In this document: positions 1 to 12,154 of the stretch, in pieces
Layout: every line of letters starts with the position of its first letter
Position numbering within the stretch: position 1 is the first letter of the stretch
Source of the DNA: Reticulascus tulasneorum
Taxonomy: Eukaryota; Ascomycota; Sordariomycetes; Glomerellales; Reticulascaceae
Direction of reading: 5' to 3'
DNA: 64,000 nucleotides
NCBI GenBank assembly: GCA_001557505.1
Contig: LSAX01000005.1
Location: 2,604,001 to 2,668,000, forward strand
Notes under the pieces: generated by a model
What the model saw: the letters and a program-made list of their open reading frames with translations, nothing else
Told to the model about the DNA's origin: nothing
Database searches by the model: none
Translations under genes and position numbers: made by a program

Positions 1-129
1 AAGTGGGTCATACTGTGTATGCTTTCGATTTACTTATGAACCGCGCGGTTTGAATTGCTTTGATAGAAATACTGATAAGACTAGTTATATCCTTCCCCAA
101 AAGACAACTCCACTCCAAGTTCCCCAACT

Positions 130-1106
130 CTACTTAATAGTCACATCGAAATCTTCCGGCTTCCTCCCAAGGATCTCCTCTAGCTCGGGCGACACGACAG
201 CCGTCTCTCCGGCCCGGATAGCATCCCAGGCCGTCGCCCACGTCCGCGCCATATCTTCCGATCCGAATCGGCCCACAACCTGTGACTGCTTCGCATACCC
301 ATTGACGGCCACCTGTTTGATTTTGATATCCTTCCCAGCGATGCCGGCAAGAACTTTGACCGTTTCTGCCAAAGACCATTCTCGAGTTCCTGTCAGCAGC
401 ACCGTGGCGTTGACATACCGGAAAGTCTGCGGATCTGTCGCATAGCTGGCAATGAGCTTGGCGGACGCCTCCCCGAGCTCATCACGCTTGACCCAGGCGA
501 CACCCGGACCACTACCATCATGAGGGATGAGTATCTCATCAACAGGCTCTGCAAGGTTGAAAAAGGCCGTGTAGATCGGGGTTGACTCGGAGTACAAGCC
601 CTCACGGATGGAGGTGTACGTAAATGATGGGTCCGAATCTGCCATGGAGCTGAGATATCGCTCCGTGTCCAGGTGAGCCTGCATGACCACGGCAAGGGAC
701 TCGTTCTTCTTATCGCCTGCGAAACCGAGCGAGCTATAGAATATGTGCTTAACGCCAGCACGGCGTGCGGCATCCACAGCAGGCAGTTGGACCTGTCGAA
801 GTTTAGCACTATCATATCACCGATCCCCGATGCCTCGCTCACTTTCACACGATAGTCGTGGACATGGCTCGGATATGACACGAGGAACAGGACCTCGATA
901 TCCGCAAAGACTGCCTCCAATTCTGCAGGAGTGGATTCGTAAGACGCCTTGCGGACTTTGACGCCATTTTCAATGTAGGTCTGGGGAACTTTGTCGGGAT
1001 GACGGTTGATGAGAATGACCCGATCATTGGGAACGAGTTTTAGCAAGTGAGTGTACGTGCTACCCCCGAGCGCCCCAGATGCTGGGAAGATCCCGACAGT
1101 TTTCAT
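130..1106 (-). CDS. NmrA-like NAD(P)-binding protein
   Basis: Two exons, 1106..843 and 792..130, joined over a 50-base intron (793..842, GTGAGC donor, ACAG acceptor, branch-like GCTAAAC) give 308 residues. The N-terminus has a Rossmann start (VGIFPASGALGG) after a short first strand, and the splice restores a continuous QLPAVDAARRAG-VKHIFYSS stretch. That stretch matches the NmrA/HSCARG group of atypical short-chain dehydrogenases. Such proteins bind NAD(P) and serve as redox sensors or as reductases; the substrate cannot be told here. Without the intron the upstream frame runs out of similarity at once, so the splice is well supported. The gene is in tandem, same strand, with the MFS gene upstream. 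No catalytic Tyr-Lys pair typical of active SDRs is obvious, so a regulatory or sensor role is as likely as an enzymatic one. Confidence 0.85.
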
Positions 1107-1416
1107 CTCTAAGTGCGAAGTATTGAAGCAGCGGCTGGCTGCAAAATCTTAGAGAGAGAAGAACAATGTTCTGCTCTGTAGGTGATGTTCCTGGCGGATC
1201 TAGCAATTACTCAGCTCGTCATTTGTCAGCTGCACCGCGTTTCATTTGAACTTTACATTTATTCAGTGGGATGCTGGTCCCCTAATTATGACGTCTTGTA
1301 TGTAGAGCTAGAGTGGGGCATGCCCTGTGGGTCGTCGTAATCTGCACGGCGAATTTGTCCCACGGCAGATTGAATGCTGGATGAGTAGCTATGCTTAAAA
1401 ATCCAATGCTTGTCCC

Positions 1417-3165
1417 TCATACGAGATATCTGAAGCCCTTCTTCATTCTCAAGGCCTCATCAGGATCGTCCAAAATCTCAGCTGTTTGCCGGGTGACATC
1501 TCCATGTGGCTCCCATGCCTTCTCTTTGCCGTCAAGCTTTTTGTTCAGGCCCACGAGAATCATCTTAAACCACAGACAGCCTAAGATGGTGATGCCGAAC
1601 ATCGAGATGACGATACCGTAACTCTTGCGGTACCCATTATCCTTCAGATGCCAGACATACGAGCCAGCGACGTTGCCCAGCTGGCTGAAGGCATTGATGA
1701 GTGCGATGGCTACCGCGCGCTTTGCTGGCGGGCGTGGGAAGGACGAGCTGATCCAAGAGTAGAAGACAATAAAACTACGGTAATCGTCAGCAGGCGTGAT
1801 TTACACGACAAGTGGAGACTTACCCCGCATACGAAGCCGCTTGCAGGAAGAGTGCGATGTAACGGGCCGCCACATTGAGTGTGGACATGCTGATGATGAA
1901 GCCGACCATGCCGCCGAGTATCGGGCCAACAATGTGCCAGAACTACAGGGTATTAGTAGGAATTTTATCAAGCAAAGTTGACAACACACCTTCTCTTGGG
2001 TTCGATCGGAGTGCCAGGCGTTGATAAGTGAGACGATGCACGAGAAAACCCATGGTGGTGAGCTCATAAGCAAGGTCGGCACATATGCAAAGCCGAGCGT
2101 GCCTGTGAGTGTTGGCTACAAATACCAAGGTCAGTAAGAGCTTGCGGAGGCGTGCAAGATCTACTTACGAAGAAAGCGTTGAACGACAAGCCGACCACGT
2201 ACGCCGTAAATGTTAGCATCATCAGGTAGATCTTGACGTCCTTGACAGCCATGAGGAAACCGTCAAACGGCTTTTGGTCAACGGAGTCGGCGTCTGCCTC
2301 GCCCACATCTTCAGTCATCCGCAGCTGGGCAATAAATAGTTCCTCCTCAGTGAAACCCCGCGAATTATGCGGCAGGTCCGGGAGAATGAATGCGGCGGAG
2401 ACGGCGATGGCCATTGTGATAGCTCCCTCGACTAAGCCGCGATGTCAGCCATGGGTTTAGTAACAAGCGGTAGGTATACTCACTCCAAAACAGCCAGCGC
2501 CAGGCCGCATGGCCGAGAACGCCTTGCATGTTCGACAAGACGCCGGCGCCGATGAGCGCCGAGAAGGCGTTCGAGATCAGATTACCACAGAAGAGTATGG
2601 CGTTTCGTGACGTCAACTCGCGGCGGGTGTACCACTTTGACAAGATAAGTAGCGCGCCAGGCAGGAATGCTGCTTCAATGAACCCGAGGAAGAAGCGGAT
2701 GGACACCATGCCGGCAAAGTTATTTGCGATACCAGACAGGGTCGAAACAAGCCCCCATAGCAGCATCGCGGCGGCAATGTAGAGCGAGGGCCGGCTGATG
2801 CGGTTGATGAAGATGTTGGACGGGACTTGCATGAGAATGTAGCCCACGTAGAGAATGCTGAGGCAGGTAGCGTATTGCGTGTCGTCAAGCTTCAGGTCGT
2901 CCTGCAAGCCTTTGAGGCGCGCAGCCGCGATGTTGTTGCGGTCAAGGTAGTTCATGATGTAAATGAGAACGAAGAGGCCACAGCGCGTGTCAAGCTTGCG
3001 CTTCAGGCTCTTCTCGACTCGCGCCCGGTGCTCGGGGTCCATGGCGGCGCCACGCGCGTGCGCCGCTGCGTGTTTCTGCGCTTCGAGGCGAGCTCCATCT
3101 GAGGGTTCGACTCTCGCCTTTTCGAGCTGCGCCGCGTTCGTCTTTTCCATATCGTGGGTGGCCAT
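1417..3165 (-). CDS. MFS transporter, anion:cation symporter (Dal5/TNA1-like)
   Basis: Five exons: 3165..2484, 2431..2169, about 2103..1990, 1942..1824 and 1774..1417. Introns are 47-65 bases with clear GTGAGT/GTAAGT donors. The product is about 511 residues with roughly 12 hydrophobic segments. It carries the family marks MNYLDRNNIAAA in the first membrane segment, QVPSNIF after the second and RFFLGFIEAAFLPG. These point to the allantoate/nicotinate permease group of fungal ACS transporters; the substrate is unknown. There is one oddity. The acceptor that best keeps the conserved PTLT motif (exon start 2116) puts the exon out of frame by one base. Using the next AG (exon start 2103) keeps frame but loses four conserved residues. 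So either that acceptor is used or there is a one-base insertion near 2100. The start is the first ATG, ahead of an acidic and basic cytosolic tail. Confidence 0.85.
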
Positions 3166-4160
3166 GGCGTGCTAGGATTGCTGTAGCGTGGGTTTTCGCC
3201 GGTCTTTGAAAATATCACACTGGAGACACTCGGGATGGTGACGTTTATGTACGGGCCCAACCCTTGCAGACCTCACAGGTGGGACCGAGTCGAATCCGAC
3301 GACCATTTCTCCATCCGGTTGGTCTACGTGACTGACGAGGCGAAGAGATTTCACTTGCAGCTGCGGGGAAGGCAGATGTCCCCGCAAATCAAGGAAGCTA
3401 TCCATCGTCACCTCGACGTTTGAAGATCTCTCCTAGGGGCTGATTCCCCGGGTGCCAAGAGCCTAGACAGCGGCAAACGACGTCATTTTACCTCCCCGGC
3501 ACTGATGAGATTGGCTGGCAGTGCCGGTTGTATCCGTCGCTACTGGACCCTTGCCGCCTCAAACTACCTCCATGACATGCCGAGAGAGGGCCGATTCCGA
3601 GACGCCCATCTGATGTGTCAGAATACTGATTCGAGTTTGAAATCAGTTCAATAGTTCAGCATTCATTTTCCACGTAGCTTTCAGCCAAGTAAAACAATGC
3701 TCTGTTATTTATTGGGATTACGGGCATCTTCTGCCGTCTACCAACCCGCGTAAGCCCCGGTTCCGCTTCTGACTTTTGACCGCTCAGCCGCATCTTCAAG
3801 GATCGAAAGAAACTCGAATACCGCTTTGACTTGCATTTAGTCTTTACTCTCTCTCTCGAAGACCCTGTTTAGGGTTTTCCTTCAGATGCCTACTGCAGCT
3901 CTGTCGCACTTCCCACACGAAGAAGTTGGGGTCACATGTGCTAAATCATACTGTACGCAGTATATTTCTTCACACTCCCATATTACTTTCGAACAAATCC
4001 ACGCCTGTCATTCCGTACAACAATGAGCAGATTCCTCCGTTGTCATATCTACCTACAAGCAAGACCGGGTTTTCCCCAATGAGGCTGCGAATGTAGTACA
4101 AGTTGGCGTGTCCCCATTGACAACAAATACCCACAAAGAATTAGCAGAAACAGATATTTA
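3166..4160. other. Intergenic, nothing recognised
   Basis: About 1 kb between the 5' end of the ACS transporter and the 3' end of the protease-CorA gene. Short ORFs here lack recognisable motifs or convincing splice structure. Presumably it holds the transporter promoter and a 3' UTR. Confidence 0.5.
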
Positions 4161-7100
4161 TTACCTAAATGTGTCTGCAAACGTTGGCTGCGGAAAGGTC
4201 ATTAGAGATGGTCGGTCGCCCGTTGGACGTTGTAGACGTGGGAGGTCGTCGCAATGCCTTGATTCCCCGTCTCGACCAGTCTGTGCGGTTCTTTCAGAAC
4301 GGAGCCACTTGGGCGCGTCCCATCCTCCTTCAGCGGCTGTCGACCTCAGACGATCAAGCCACCAATTTCGGGTTGAAAACAATGCAGCAGCAGACCAAAT
4401 GGGTATTGCAATCCCGAAAATTATGACGAAGAATAAAGAAAGGCTCAGATTGGATAACGGAGTGTCGACAACTGATGTACCAAGTAACAGAGGCATAAGG
4501 GCCTGCAACGTTTAGGATAAGTACATGTAGGGAGGGTTGAAGGATATTGGAAACACACAATAGTAAACCATGTTAGGGTTTTGACATCTTTTTTTACACT
4601 GACCCGGGTTGCAGTATCATTGTAGTTCGAGATGGAGAGATGGCGCTGTATCTGGAGACATTGAGCTTTAGCCGGCGGCATGGAGAGGGCAGACTCACTT
4701 GTTGGCTATAGTCTCGGAGCGAGCTATTCAGTTCTTCCAATCTGATTTGACAGACTTTCAGCTGATAGACGTCTTCACCAATGTACGAAAGCCTTCTATT
4801 CATTTCGGAGCTTTGACATTCTGAGAAATAATGGATATCTGTCGTCGCGAAGTTCTCAAACGCTCTTAGACTGCTTCCTAGTGTGCCACTTAAATGCTTC
4901 AAAAGTCTCTCCCTGCGGAAGATATGATGAAGAAGAATCTTCGTGCTTATCTCTGGCTTCGGCGGTAGATCAGAGGGCGAAGTCCAACTGTCCTGTCGCA
5001 CGGTTAGTCATTGGTCAACGCAAAATCAATAGAGCATTGGTTGCTACGAATTGTGGAACAGTGACAATAGCCCGCCTTCACTTGGAGAAGCAACTTGTTC
5101 TAATTGTTCAATCCAAATCATTAATAAGAGAAAGTCAAAACAACTCACAAATTCTACAACAGATTGACCTATCTTGTCAATTAAGTATCGCCACTCGGAT
5201 GTCATCTGACGGGTACGAGCCTGAAAAACCAGCAAGAAGTATTCTCTCGGTGACCAGATAGGAACATTGGCGTCGTACGTGCCACCTGTAAGAGGATCAA
5301 AATGAATATCCTCCCTGTCATATCGTTCAATGGTATCTGGTGTATCGGGATCGTTCTCATCAAAAAAGGTGTCAACTACCAGGTGTGCTGTCCACGTCCA
5401 ATCATCGAGACCTGACACTACGCATGAAACTTGAGCTTCATAAATAGTGCCAACAAGACAATCCTGGTTGTTTCGTAGAAAGCTAACATCTCGGGAGCAA
5501 CGGAGCGGTTTGCCGTCTGGACGTCGACGATTATCATGGCGTAATGACCTCTTGTCTCTCCAAACCAAAAATGGTATATGAAACTCGAGAGAAAAGTTAG
5601 AAAAATCATATCTTGGCTGGCTTATGTGTTAATATCTATATGCAAATCATTGTCTTATCAGTCACCGTACTTACGATGATTGAGACACCAATAGCTGACT
5701 CGAACTCCAGGTGCTTGTGAAAAAAGGAGCGCAGTTGCCTCACTTGCGACTGTGGCGCTGTGCAGACAAGTGCAAGTATGCTCCATTTATCTAAGTTTAT
5801 GATATATCTGTAAAAGTGAGTAAGTATAAAGCGATGGAATTTGGAATCTCACATTAAGCGACGCTCAGCGTCGGGAACGTTAGTAAGGAAATTCGACCAG
5901 ACTGTTTGGGAGGATGATGGTTGACTTTCAATTTGACAGTTGAATCTCTAGAGTATAAGTCAGTCCTATCCTTCATAAATAAGTCGAGCAAACATCTGAG
6001 ATCTGGACCAGCGCTTGCCGATTCTGCGTTTGATCCCAAGATCTGGTGAAGCCCTACCTTTTTCTTCAGCTCTCTGTAAAGCTCTCGAGCAGTTAATCCC
6101 CCTAAGTGAGTCCTGCGACCAAGTTTACTTCTGTCGTCTAGAAGAGCGACTTTTGGTCTTATATAAGAGCCATTCTCGAGATCACGTAGATTTGCTTCGA
6201 AACAGAAGTCCGCAACTTTCTCAGCCTGATGTCGTAACCACCTGTGATCTATTGATAGTTCGTTTCCGAGCAGGAAATCCCGAATATCAGAGTTGGGGTC
6301 TAAGGTTTGGAGCTGGCTAAGAAATGGGATATTTTCTATTTCAAAAGTGTGAGTGGGCCACTTGCGAAACGTGCTGGGCCATCTCGGAACCGACAGTGGG
6401 GTAGTCGGGACACTCTCCGTGCCTTCTGGAAATTCAATTCTTGATTTGGTTTCAGACTGATGGCACGAATATGATGGAGTCGGGTCCTGAGTCTGACATG
6501 CAACGCTGCAGTGTTGAGGGTCTGAGTCGTCGGGTACTGCCGGGATCTTTCGCAATCTAGCCTCCAAGAATTCCATCGCAGGCCTGTCGTTCTGCGCGAA
6601 AGCAATCTGTATATTGCTTCCCAGTAAATCTTCAACGTCATTGGAAATTTCATGAAAAGCAATGATGTAGGCAGTTCTGCTACCAGGAAAACCTCTGACA
6701 ACTTGGCCATACAAGTCGCCAGTGCTTTCATCCACGACCACTGCGCCACTGTCACCGTTCAACATAACACCGTCTAACTCAAGGGCGTAAAGCCTCTGGG
6801 CAGTGTGAGTTCTTGATTGACGAAGGAATGACGCCCCTGGTATGAGAGTTCCTTTTGTTACACCGGTGGAAGCGGTGACACAAACAACTCTTCTCTCCGC
6901 TTTCCCAATTCTGCCCATGCGCTGTATCTGAAGAGGATGGGAATTGTTGCTGTCTCGGAGGACGATTTGGTTTAGCGAATTCAAACCAGAAGGAACACCA
7001 ATCGAAATAAGTGCATAGTCCAGACTAGGATTCTTTCCGCTACTGGAGCGAACGGCAATAGGACCGGCTTTGGTCAGTTCTAACTGCGACGGGGTTGATT

Positions 7101-8013
7101 CCGTATCAAGACTCCACTGCTGGGATCTTGGCTCAGAGAGATTGGTTATTTCAGATATGCTTGATCTTGTAGACTTTGTTGGCGATTTCGATCGGCCACT
7201 TTCTGACTCTGTATCGGAACAGTCAGACTCAAAAGAATGGTCGGCGTCCGACAGATCGAGCAGAGACATGCTTGCTTTGCTGGTAATATCATGGGCTCGA
7301 GGAGTATTATAATCTTCTTCGTCGTCGCTCTGGCCGTCAAAAGAACACGCATCATGCTCGTCAGTCTCCGAAATTAGCAAAGCAGGCTCGTTGCGATTTG
7401 AGATATGCTCTACTGTAAGCTGATAGAATGTTTCCTGGACACGGAGCACAACTCCTCCAGTGGCGTAACGGAGATCTCGGTTATGTCCGGCCCCAGAAAC
7501 CGTCCAAAGGCGGCGCCCAATTTTTGGATCCGATATTTCAGTGAAAAATTCACCGTCGGCCCACTCATGCCAGAACTGGTTGAGGTTTGGATTAGAGTCA
7601 ATTTCTTCGAAGGACAACTCTATTGGGGAGCCTGGAACTTCCAACGGCACATTCAGGTCTCCGAGGCCAAACTCTGGATGATTCTTGAAGGTAAGGCTGT
7701 TTCGTAATGCTTGCTTTACTCGCTTCCTTACACGGCGACTAGAGCCGCATATCATAACGATCGGGTTCGCATCACCTTTATTTGTTCCAACCATGTAGGG
7801 TCGAACGTGTATTCCTGTGTCTTGGATATCCGCGTTGTTTAAAATATTCTCAACTTCCGGTTCAATCTTCTCGTCATATCTGGCAAGGACTGCACCTCGA
7901 GCCCACCATGCTCTTTTGCGCCCCAGCTTTGTCGTAGGTATTTCACTACCACACGACCCTTCTGGATCTGTGAACATAGGTTGCGCGCTTCCGTTCGGCA
8001 TGGTGCTGCCCAT
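4161..8013 (-). CDS. Trypsin-like protease / CorA-like membrane fusion protein
   Basis: Seven exons: 8013..6058, 5947..5853, 5807..5675, 5616..5149, 4992..4699, 4651..4559 and 4502..4161. All junctions are GT-AG and in phase, giving about 1126 residues. The start is the first ATG (8013); a longer open frame upstream has no ATG. Residues about 190-470 form a trypsin-like serine protease domain with a visible triad: His in LTVEHIS (about 203), Asp in SLDYALISIG (about 332) and Ser in NGDSGAVVV (about 422). A long acidic Ser-rich insert lies between His and Asp. The C-terminal part starts at PDAERRLIYI, continues through LALVCTAPQSQVRQLR, PRYDFSNFSLEFHIPF and WSPREYFLLV, then a helical region, and ends in hydrophobic segments. 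This is the pattern of fungal CorA-like transporter-domain proteins. The first intron (5948..6057) was placed because exon 1 otherwise runs out of frame just before the conserved block. Role is unknown; a membrane-acting cell-death or defence protein is an inference. Confidence 0.78.
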
Positions 8014-8764
8014 AAAAGAATAAAAGTAAATAAAAACCACCAAAGAGAATTCGACCAACTTGGCGACCTGCGACGGATAGACACGAAGGGGATGGGAGCA
8101 GGTTTTGCATGCAATACTTTGTGGAAAATGCAATTGTTGAAGGCGATTGAGCTCAGAAGACAGGTCGGCAAGGCGTTTTCCTTAGTACAAGGTTTCGCAG
8201 CCAACCGATGTCAAACACGTTGAATGTGGGTGCCAGACCTAGCGCATCTAAGACCCAACCGACATTTTGCTGTAGGCTCATTCACGCACAATGGACCACA
8301 CTGACCAATCTTTGCTGGCCTTGCGATACCATTCGAGGCAAAGTCCTGGATATGGCCATACCCTCCATCTTAAAGATGCCACCCAGATATGTTCCGTACC
8401 ATTGGCCCAAAGTGCAGAGTTTGTAATTACTATGCGGCCGCCTCTAGTGGGATAGGGATGTGCTCCAGATAAAGCAAGGCTGGCCACGAGTCCCGCCTCG
8501 CACGGTGCCCAACGAGAACCCAATAGCCTTCAGCTTGCCCAACCATGAGCCCAACACCTTTATTCTCACAATTCTGCAGGTGATGTGTCTAACATGATTG
8601 ACGGAATCCGCCCTACTAATATAGACGATTGGGTATGCTGCGGCGCACTAATTACCTAACCAATGCAGTGATTTCGAATCTGACTGAATTCGATATAAGG
8701 TACGAGTATCCCCTTTTAATCAGCAACGGTCAAGTGGCTTAATATCAAACTCCAATCCGTATTA
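8014..8764. other. Shared 5' region of two divergent genes
   Basis: A 751-base gap between the starts of the protease-CorA gene (minus strand) and the membrane protein at 8765 (plus strand). Both promoters must lie here, so co-regulation is possible. No conserved operator was recognised and the ORFs inside lack motifs. Confidence 0.5.
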
Positions 8765-9886
8765 ATGGAGACTGGCATTGAGCTGAGTGTACACAGAGGA
8801 GCCGCCGACCTTGTTAAATCGGTGAACTCACCGTGGCGTTCTTTCTCACACGAAACAAGACTCTTTAATGGTGAGAGTAATTCAAGCATGGGCTATCAGG
8901 CATATCGAAAATATTATCAACAACAATGGACACTACTGGCAGGTAATTCTGAGGGCAGGCTTGTTGCGCTGAAAACATGCCAACAAGTGAACCAACTTGT
9001 CTTCGAATTGCTAACTAACAAACCACGAGAGGAGATAATCAATAATCTAAAACAGAGGAGCGACGTTGAGGCTTCTGATGAGCAGTGGGAAAACACAATT
9101 AACCTTGCATCAAGACTTTCCGTCATGCTGAAGATTGGCAAGGTCAAATATCAAGCGGTACATCGTGGACATCTGATATGGGAGAAAGGATCTTTGCAGA
9201 AGTTCTTGAAAAGAACGTTCAAGCCGCAGGTTAAATTTCAATACAAACATATCAGGCTTCCTAAGAGTTTCAACGTGTGGAGCTTGGAAAGCATTGGTGG
9301 CATTGAGATTAACTTTACGGACAATCTGGCGGACCACCTCAGCGTCTTTGACACAGGCGAAGATGTTGTCAAGTTAGGGGTCCGCGTCTTTCATCATGCC
9401 TCTTTCCTGGAGACCCAACGATAGTTAGTATATGAGCCTTGTGAGGGTCCGAGGCGGATGGGTGTAACTGACGCGGCATGTAGTGCAAACTCGTTATTCC
9501 CCCCCGGACTTGTCGACGAAACATTACGAACTCTAGCATTGTTATTTCCACAGTTCGAAATAAAGGCCAGAAATCGCTGGTTCCGTGCATTGTGCACCAG
9601 ACAAGGCCACGAATCCGCAGGGATTGATGAACGCCTGGCAAAATGCGGCAACCTGCAAGCAGAAGACAGACAGATTGAGAGCTTCCACTTTTGGAGGGAC
9701 CGCCTTGTGCTCTTGAAGCAGGAATATGACGATGCTACACCTGGTAAATTGTCTCAATGGTGGCACGACAGGCGAAACGGTGTCCGATGGTACACGTTTT
9801 GGGTGGCGATATTGGTTCTCTTCATAACTACCATTCTAGGTGTGGTACAGTGTATTTTTAGTGGCTTTCAAGCTTTTAGAGAATGA
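8765..9886 (+). CDS. Fungal single-pass membrane protein, unknown function
   Basis: Two exons, 8765..9423 and 9484..9886, with a 60-base intron (GTTAGT donor, GTAACTGAC branch region, TGTAG acceptor), give 353 residues. Without splicing the first frame stops right after FLETQR; spliced, it continues smoothly as a conserved block ending LVDETLRTLALLFPQ. The C-terminal third contains CGNLQAEDRQIESFHFWRD and LSQWWHDRRNGVRWYTFW, followed by one hydrophobic segment of about 20 residues near the end. I recognise this as a widespread ascomycete hypothetical family of about 350 residues with a C-terminal membrane anchor, but know no assigned function. It is transcribed divergently from the protease-CorA gene, which hints at a shared pathway. 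Confidence 0.82.
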
Positions 9887-9997
9887 TATTTATGAGCGAC
9901 TGCGATTTCTGATATCATGCAAGCCGTTCGGTCATCTCTTGCCGCAGAACTGTCATCGCAGAACTGTCAGTCACAAAGCTCTATAACGCCAGAAACC

Positions 9998-12154
9998 CTA
10001 CGCCAAAATAGCCATTCCTAGCACCAGTACACCAGGCCGCTCCGGACTGACTCCAGCACCGCGGACATCAATCTTGTTACCAAACAGTGGTGGCCAGTAC
10101 TCTCTCGGTGGCGACTCATCTACTGTACCATCCCAGCAGTACCTTTTTAGACAAGGCTCGCACCCGGCCGGCACACCTGCCCCATATGGGCTCGTTGTCT
10201 CGTTTGTCGACCCATTCGCGCGGCCTTCCCGCTGGAGACTCCGCAGCAGGATCGCACACGCCATGCAAGCGGGCCATTCCGGGTCCCTTATCCCGTTGCC
10301 CATTGTGGCGACTTGGTACCCGTTTGTTATGATGGCATCCCGCTCCGTGTTGTTCACAGTCGTGGACCACGTGCTAATGTTGGCGGTGTACACATACGGG
10401 TGGTAGGGATATATATAACCAGCGGCGGCGCTGCCGCTGCCCCCACTCCGTTGTTCCGTTTCTGCTGCATCCGAAGAAGACGGGGCGGTCGTTGAGGCCC
10501 AGGTTGATAAAGCTGTTCTTGCCCGGGACGGCAGGGAAGGACGTCCCTTCAGCGATCTTTTCTAAGCTGCGTTGATACGTGGCAACGATGCTGGTGCCGT
10601 CCGGCCATCCGCTCTTGGTGTCGGCGCTCGAGTCAATGCTCACAATGACATCCACATTGCGATTGTTAAGTATCAGGTGGTGGTAGGGAATGCTCTGAAG
10701 GTCCTCGCCCCCATCCACGAGCGTGAGGCGCTTATCGCTGGAGTAGATTGCCGTGCTCACTCCGTCAGTCGGCGGCATCCAGTGGTAGAAGGCGTTGGGG
10801 GTGAAGTCCGCAATGTCATTATTTTCCTCCCCGATGCTAGATAGGAGAGAGGTGATGGCGTTAACAACGAAATCAGGAACTGCCTCAGGCACGACGCCAG
10901 TGCTGCCGTTATTGAGGAAAAATACCACCTGGTTGAACAAACTGCTAGACGTGCCCATGACGAAACCCGCGTTGTCAAAACCTCGAACACAGGTCTCATT
11001 CTCGGCCAGTATGCCCGCGTCAAACTCACAGCCTATGAATTCTAAAGGTACGAAGCCGCGGAGGGTGCGATCGTATGACTCGAGCTCCCACGGCGTGAAC
11101 TCAAAGATCGTAGCGTTTGTGGAGACGAGCTTCTCATTCGGTGCGCGGCCGTCTGTGACTAGGAGGGGCAAAGGCGCTGCTCTGGAGGCGGACTGCTGAT
11201 TTTCTGCGATCGAGGAGAAGGTCTGGGCTTCTAGAAGTCAGCAATGGTGTAAATGAAAACGGAGAAAGATCATACCCGGTCCTCCTTGTGGAGCATTAAT
11301 GAGCTGGTATGACAGCATGCGGCCCCAGTAGTCCGTAATAGATCGCTCGAATCCTGCATTCGTCTTTTCAGAGATAGCATCAAAGACCTGCCGGTAGTAG
11401 TCGAGGAACGAGACGCTTGGCGGTCCTAGCTAGAGTCCGCCGTTAGTATCATTTCTTCTCCCTACCTGATGGGTACTAGACAGAATACTGCAAGTTACCT
11501 TCTAATATCGAGTCACTAAACTGCCAGATCCCACCTTGCACCTTCAATGCCTCGACGCTCGAGAAGTTGTTCAAGTACATACTCCCCACTAGCCAGCCGC
11601 CTCCACTCAGTGCACTCAAATACGTAACACTCTGCAGCAGGCCTCCCAAATGGCCTTGTTGGGTAGAATTCGTTGTCCGCGAGTCCTAAGCCGCTAATGC
11701 CTCGGCGCCGTTCAACATGGCGCGGTATCCTCCGCCGCTGGTGGCGATACCAATGTTCGGAAGTCTACTATCACTCACGGTGGATGAGGCGCCCGAAGGG
11801 AACAAGTAAGCGTCGACGTCAAAGTTCGGAATGGCACCCCGCTTAAGAAAATCGCGGATTGGGTCGACAGTAGCGTTTCGACGCCTGGGCAGCCATTCCG
11901 CTTCCTGCTCCGAGAGGTTTGTCCCCGGGCGGATGGACGGCCGCGGAGAAGGACATGTTGTGTTTTTGGGAATATAGCCGTCCGTATCCGCAAGAAAGAT
12001 GACGTCGGCGGCATTACCAGGGACTGAGACTGTTGTCAGTAGGCTATCTTTGCGAGGGAACTCTCACTGAACGAGAATACGCACCGGCCTTGCCAAAAAT
12101 GCAAGGCGCCAGCACGGTGGCGCCTACCAAGAGGCTACGAAGTCCACACATCAT
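9998..12154 (-). pseudogene. Lysophospholipase (phospholipase B type), decayed
   Basis: Exons can be traced from an ATG at 12154 (hydrophobic signal-like start) through introns near 12019-12096, 11466-11500 and 11230-11275, to a hydrophobic C-terminus at 9998 that could be a GPI signal. The family is clear: GIATSGGGYRAMLNG holds the cPLA2-type nucleophile, followed by [38 protein letters not shown] and LVDGGEDLQSIP. Intact relatives are secreted or wall-anchored enzymes that remove acyl chains from (lyso)phospholipids. This copy is broken. A TAG codon (11686..11688) interrupts the conserved region just after the nucleophile motif. Near 10446 and again near 10407 the frame shifts, so that the block read as PPLVIYIP lies in a different frame from those on either side. 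Three separate lesions make a functional full-length product unlikely unless the assembly is wrong. Confidence 0.82.

Noticed and set aside
5854..8133. Treating the long protease frame and the CorA-like part as two genes
   Set aside because: The last 60 or so residues of the long frame are unlike the family, while a GTAGGG donor and CTCTAG acceptor link the protease part in phase to the conserved PDAERRL block. The upstream start at 8133 is not ATG.
10795..11199. 134-codon plus-strand frame
   Set aside because: Antisense shadow of the lysophospholipase exon, where codon bias opens the opposite frame.
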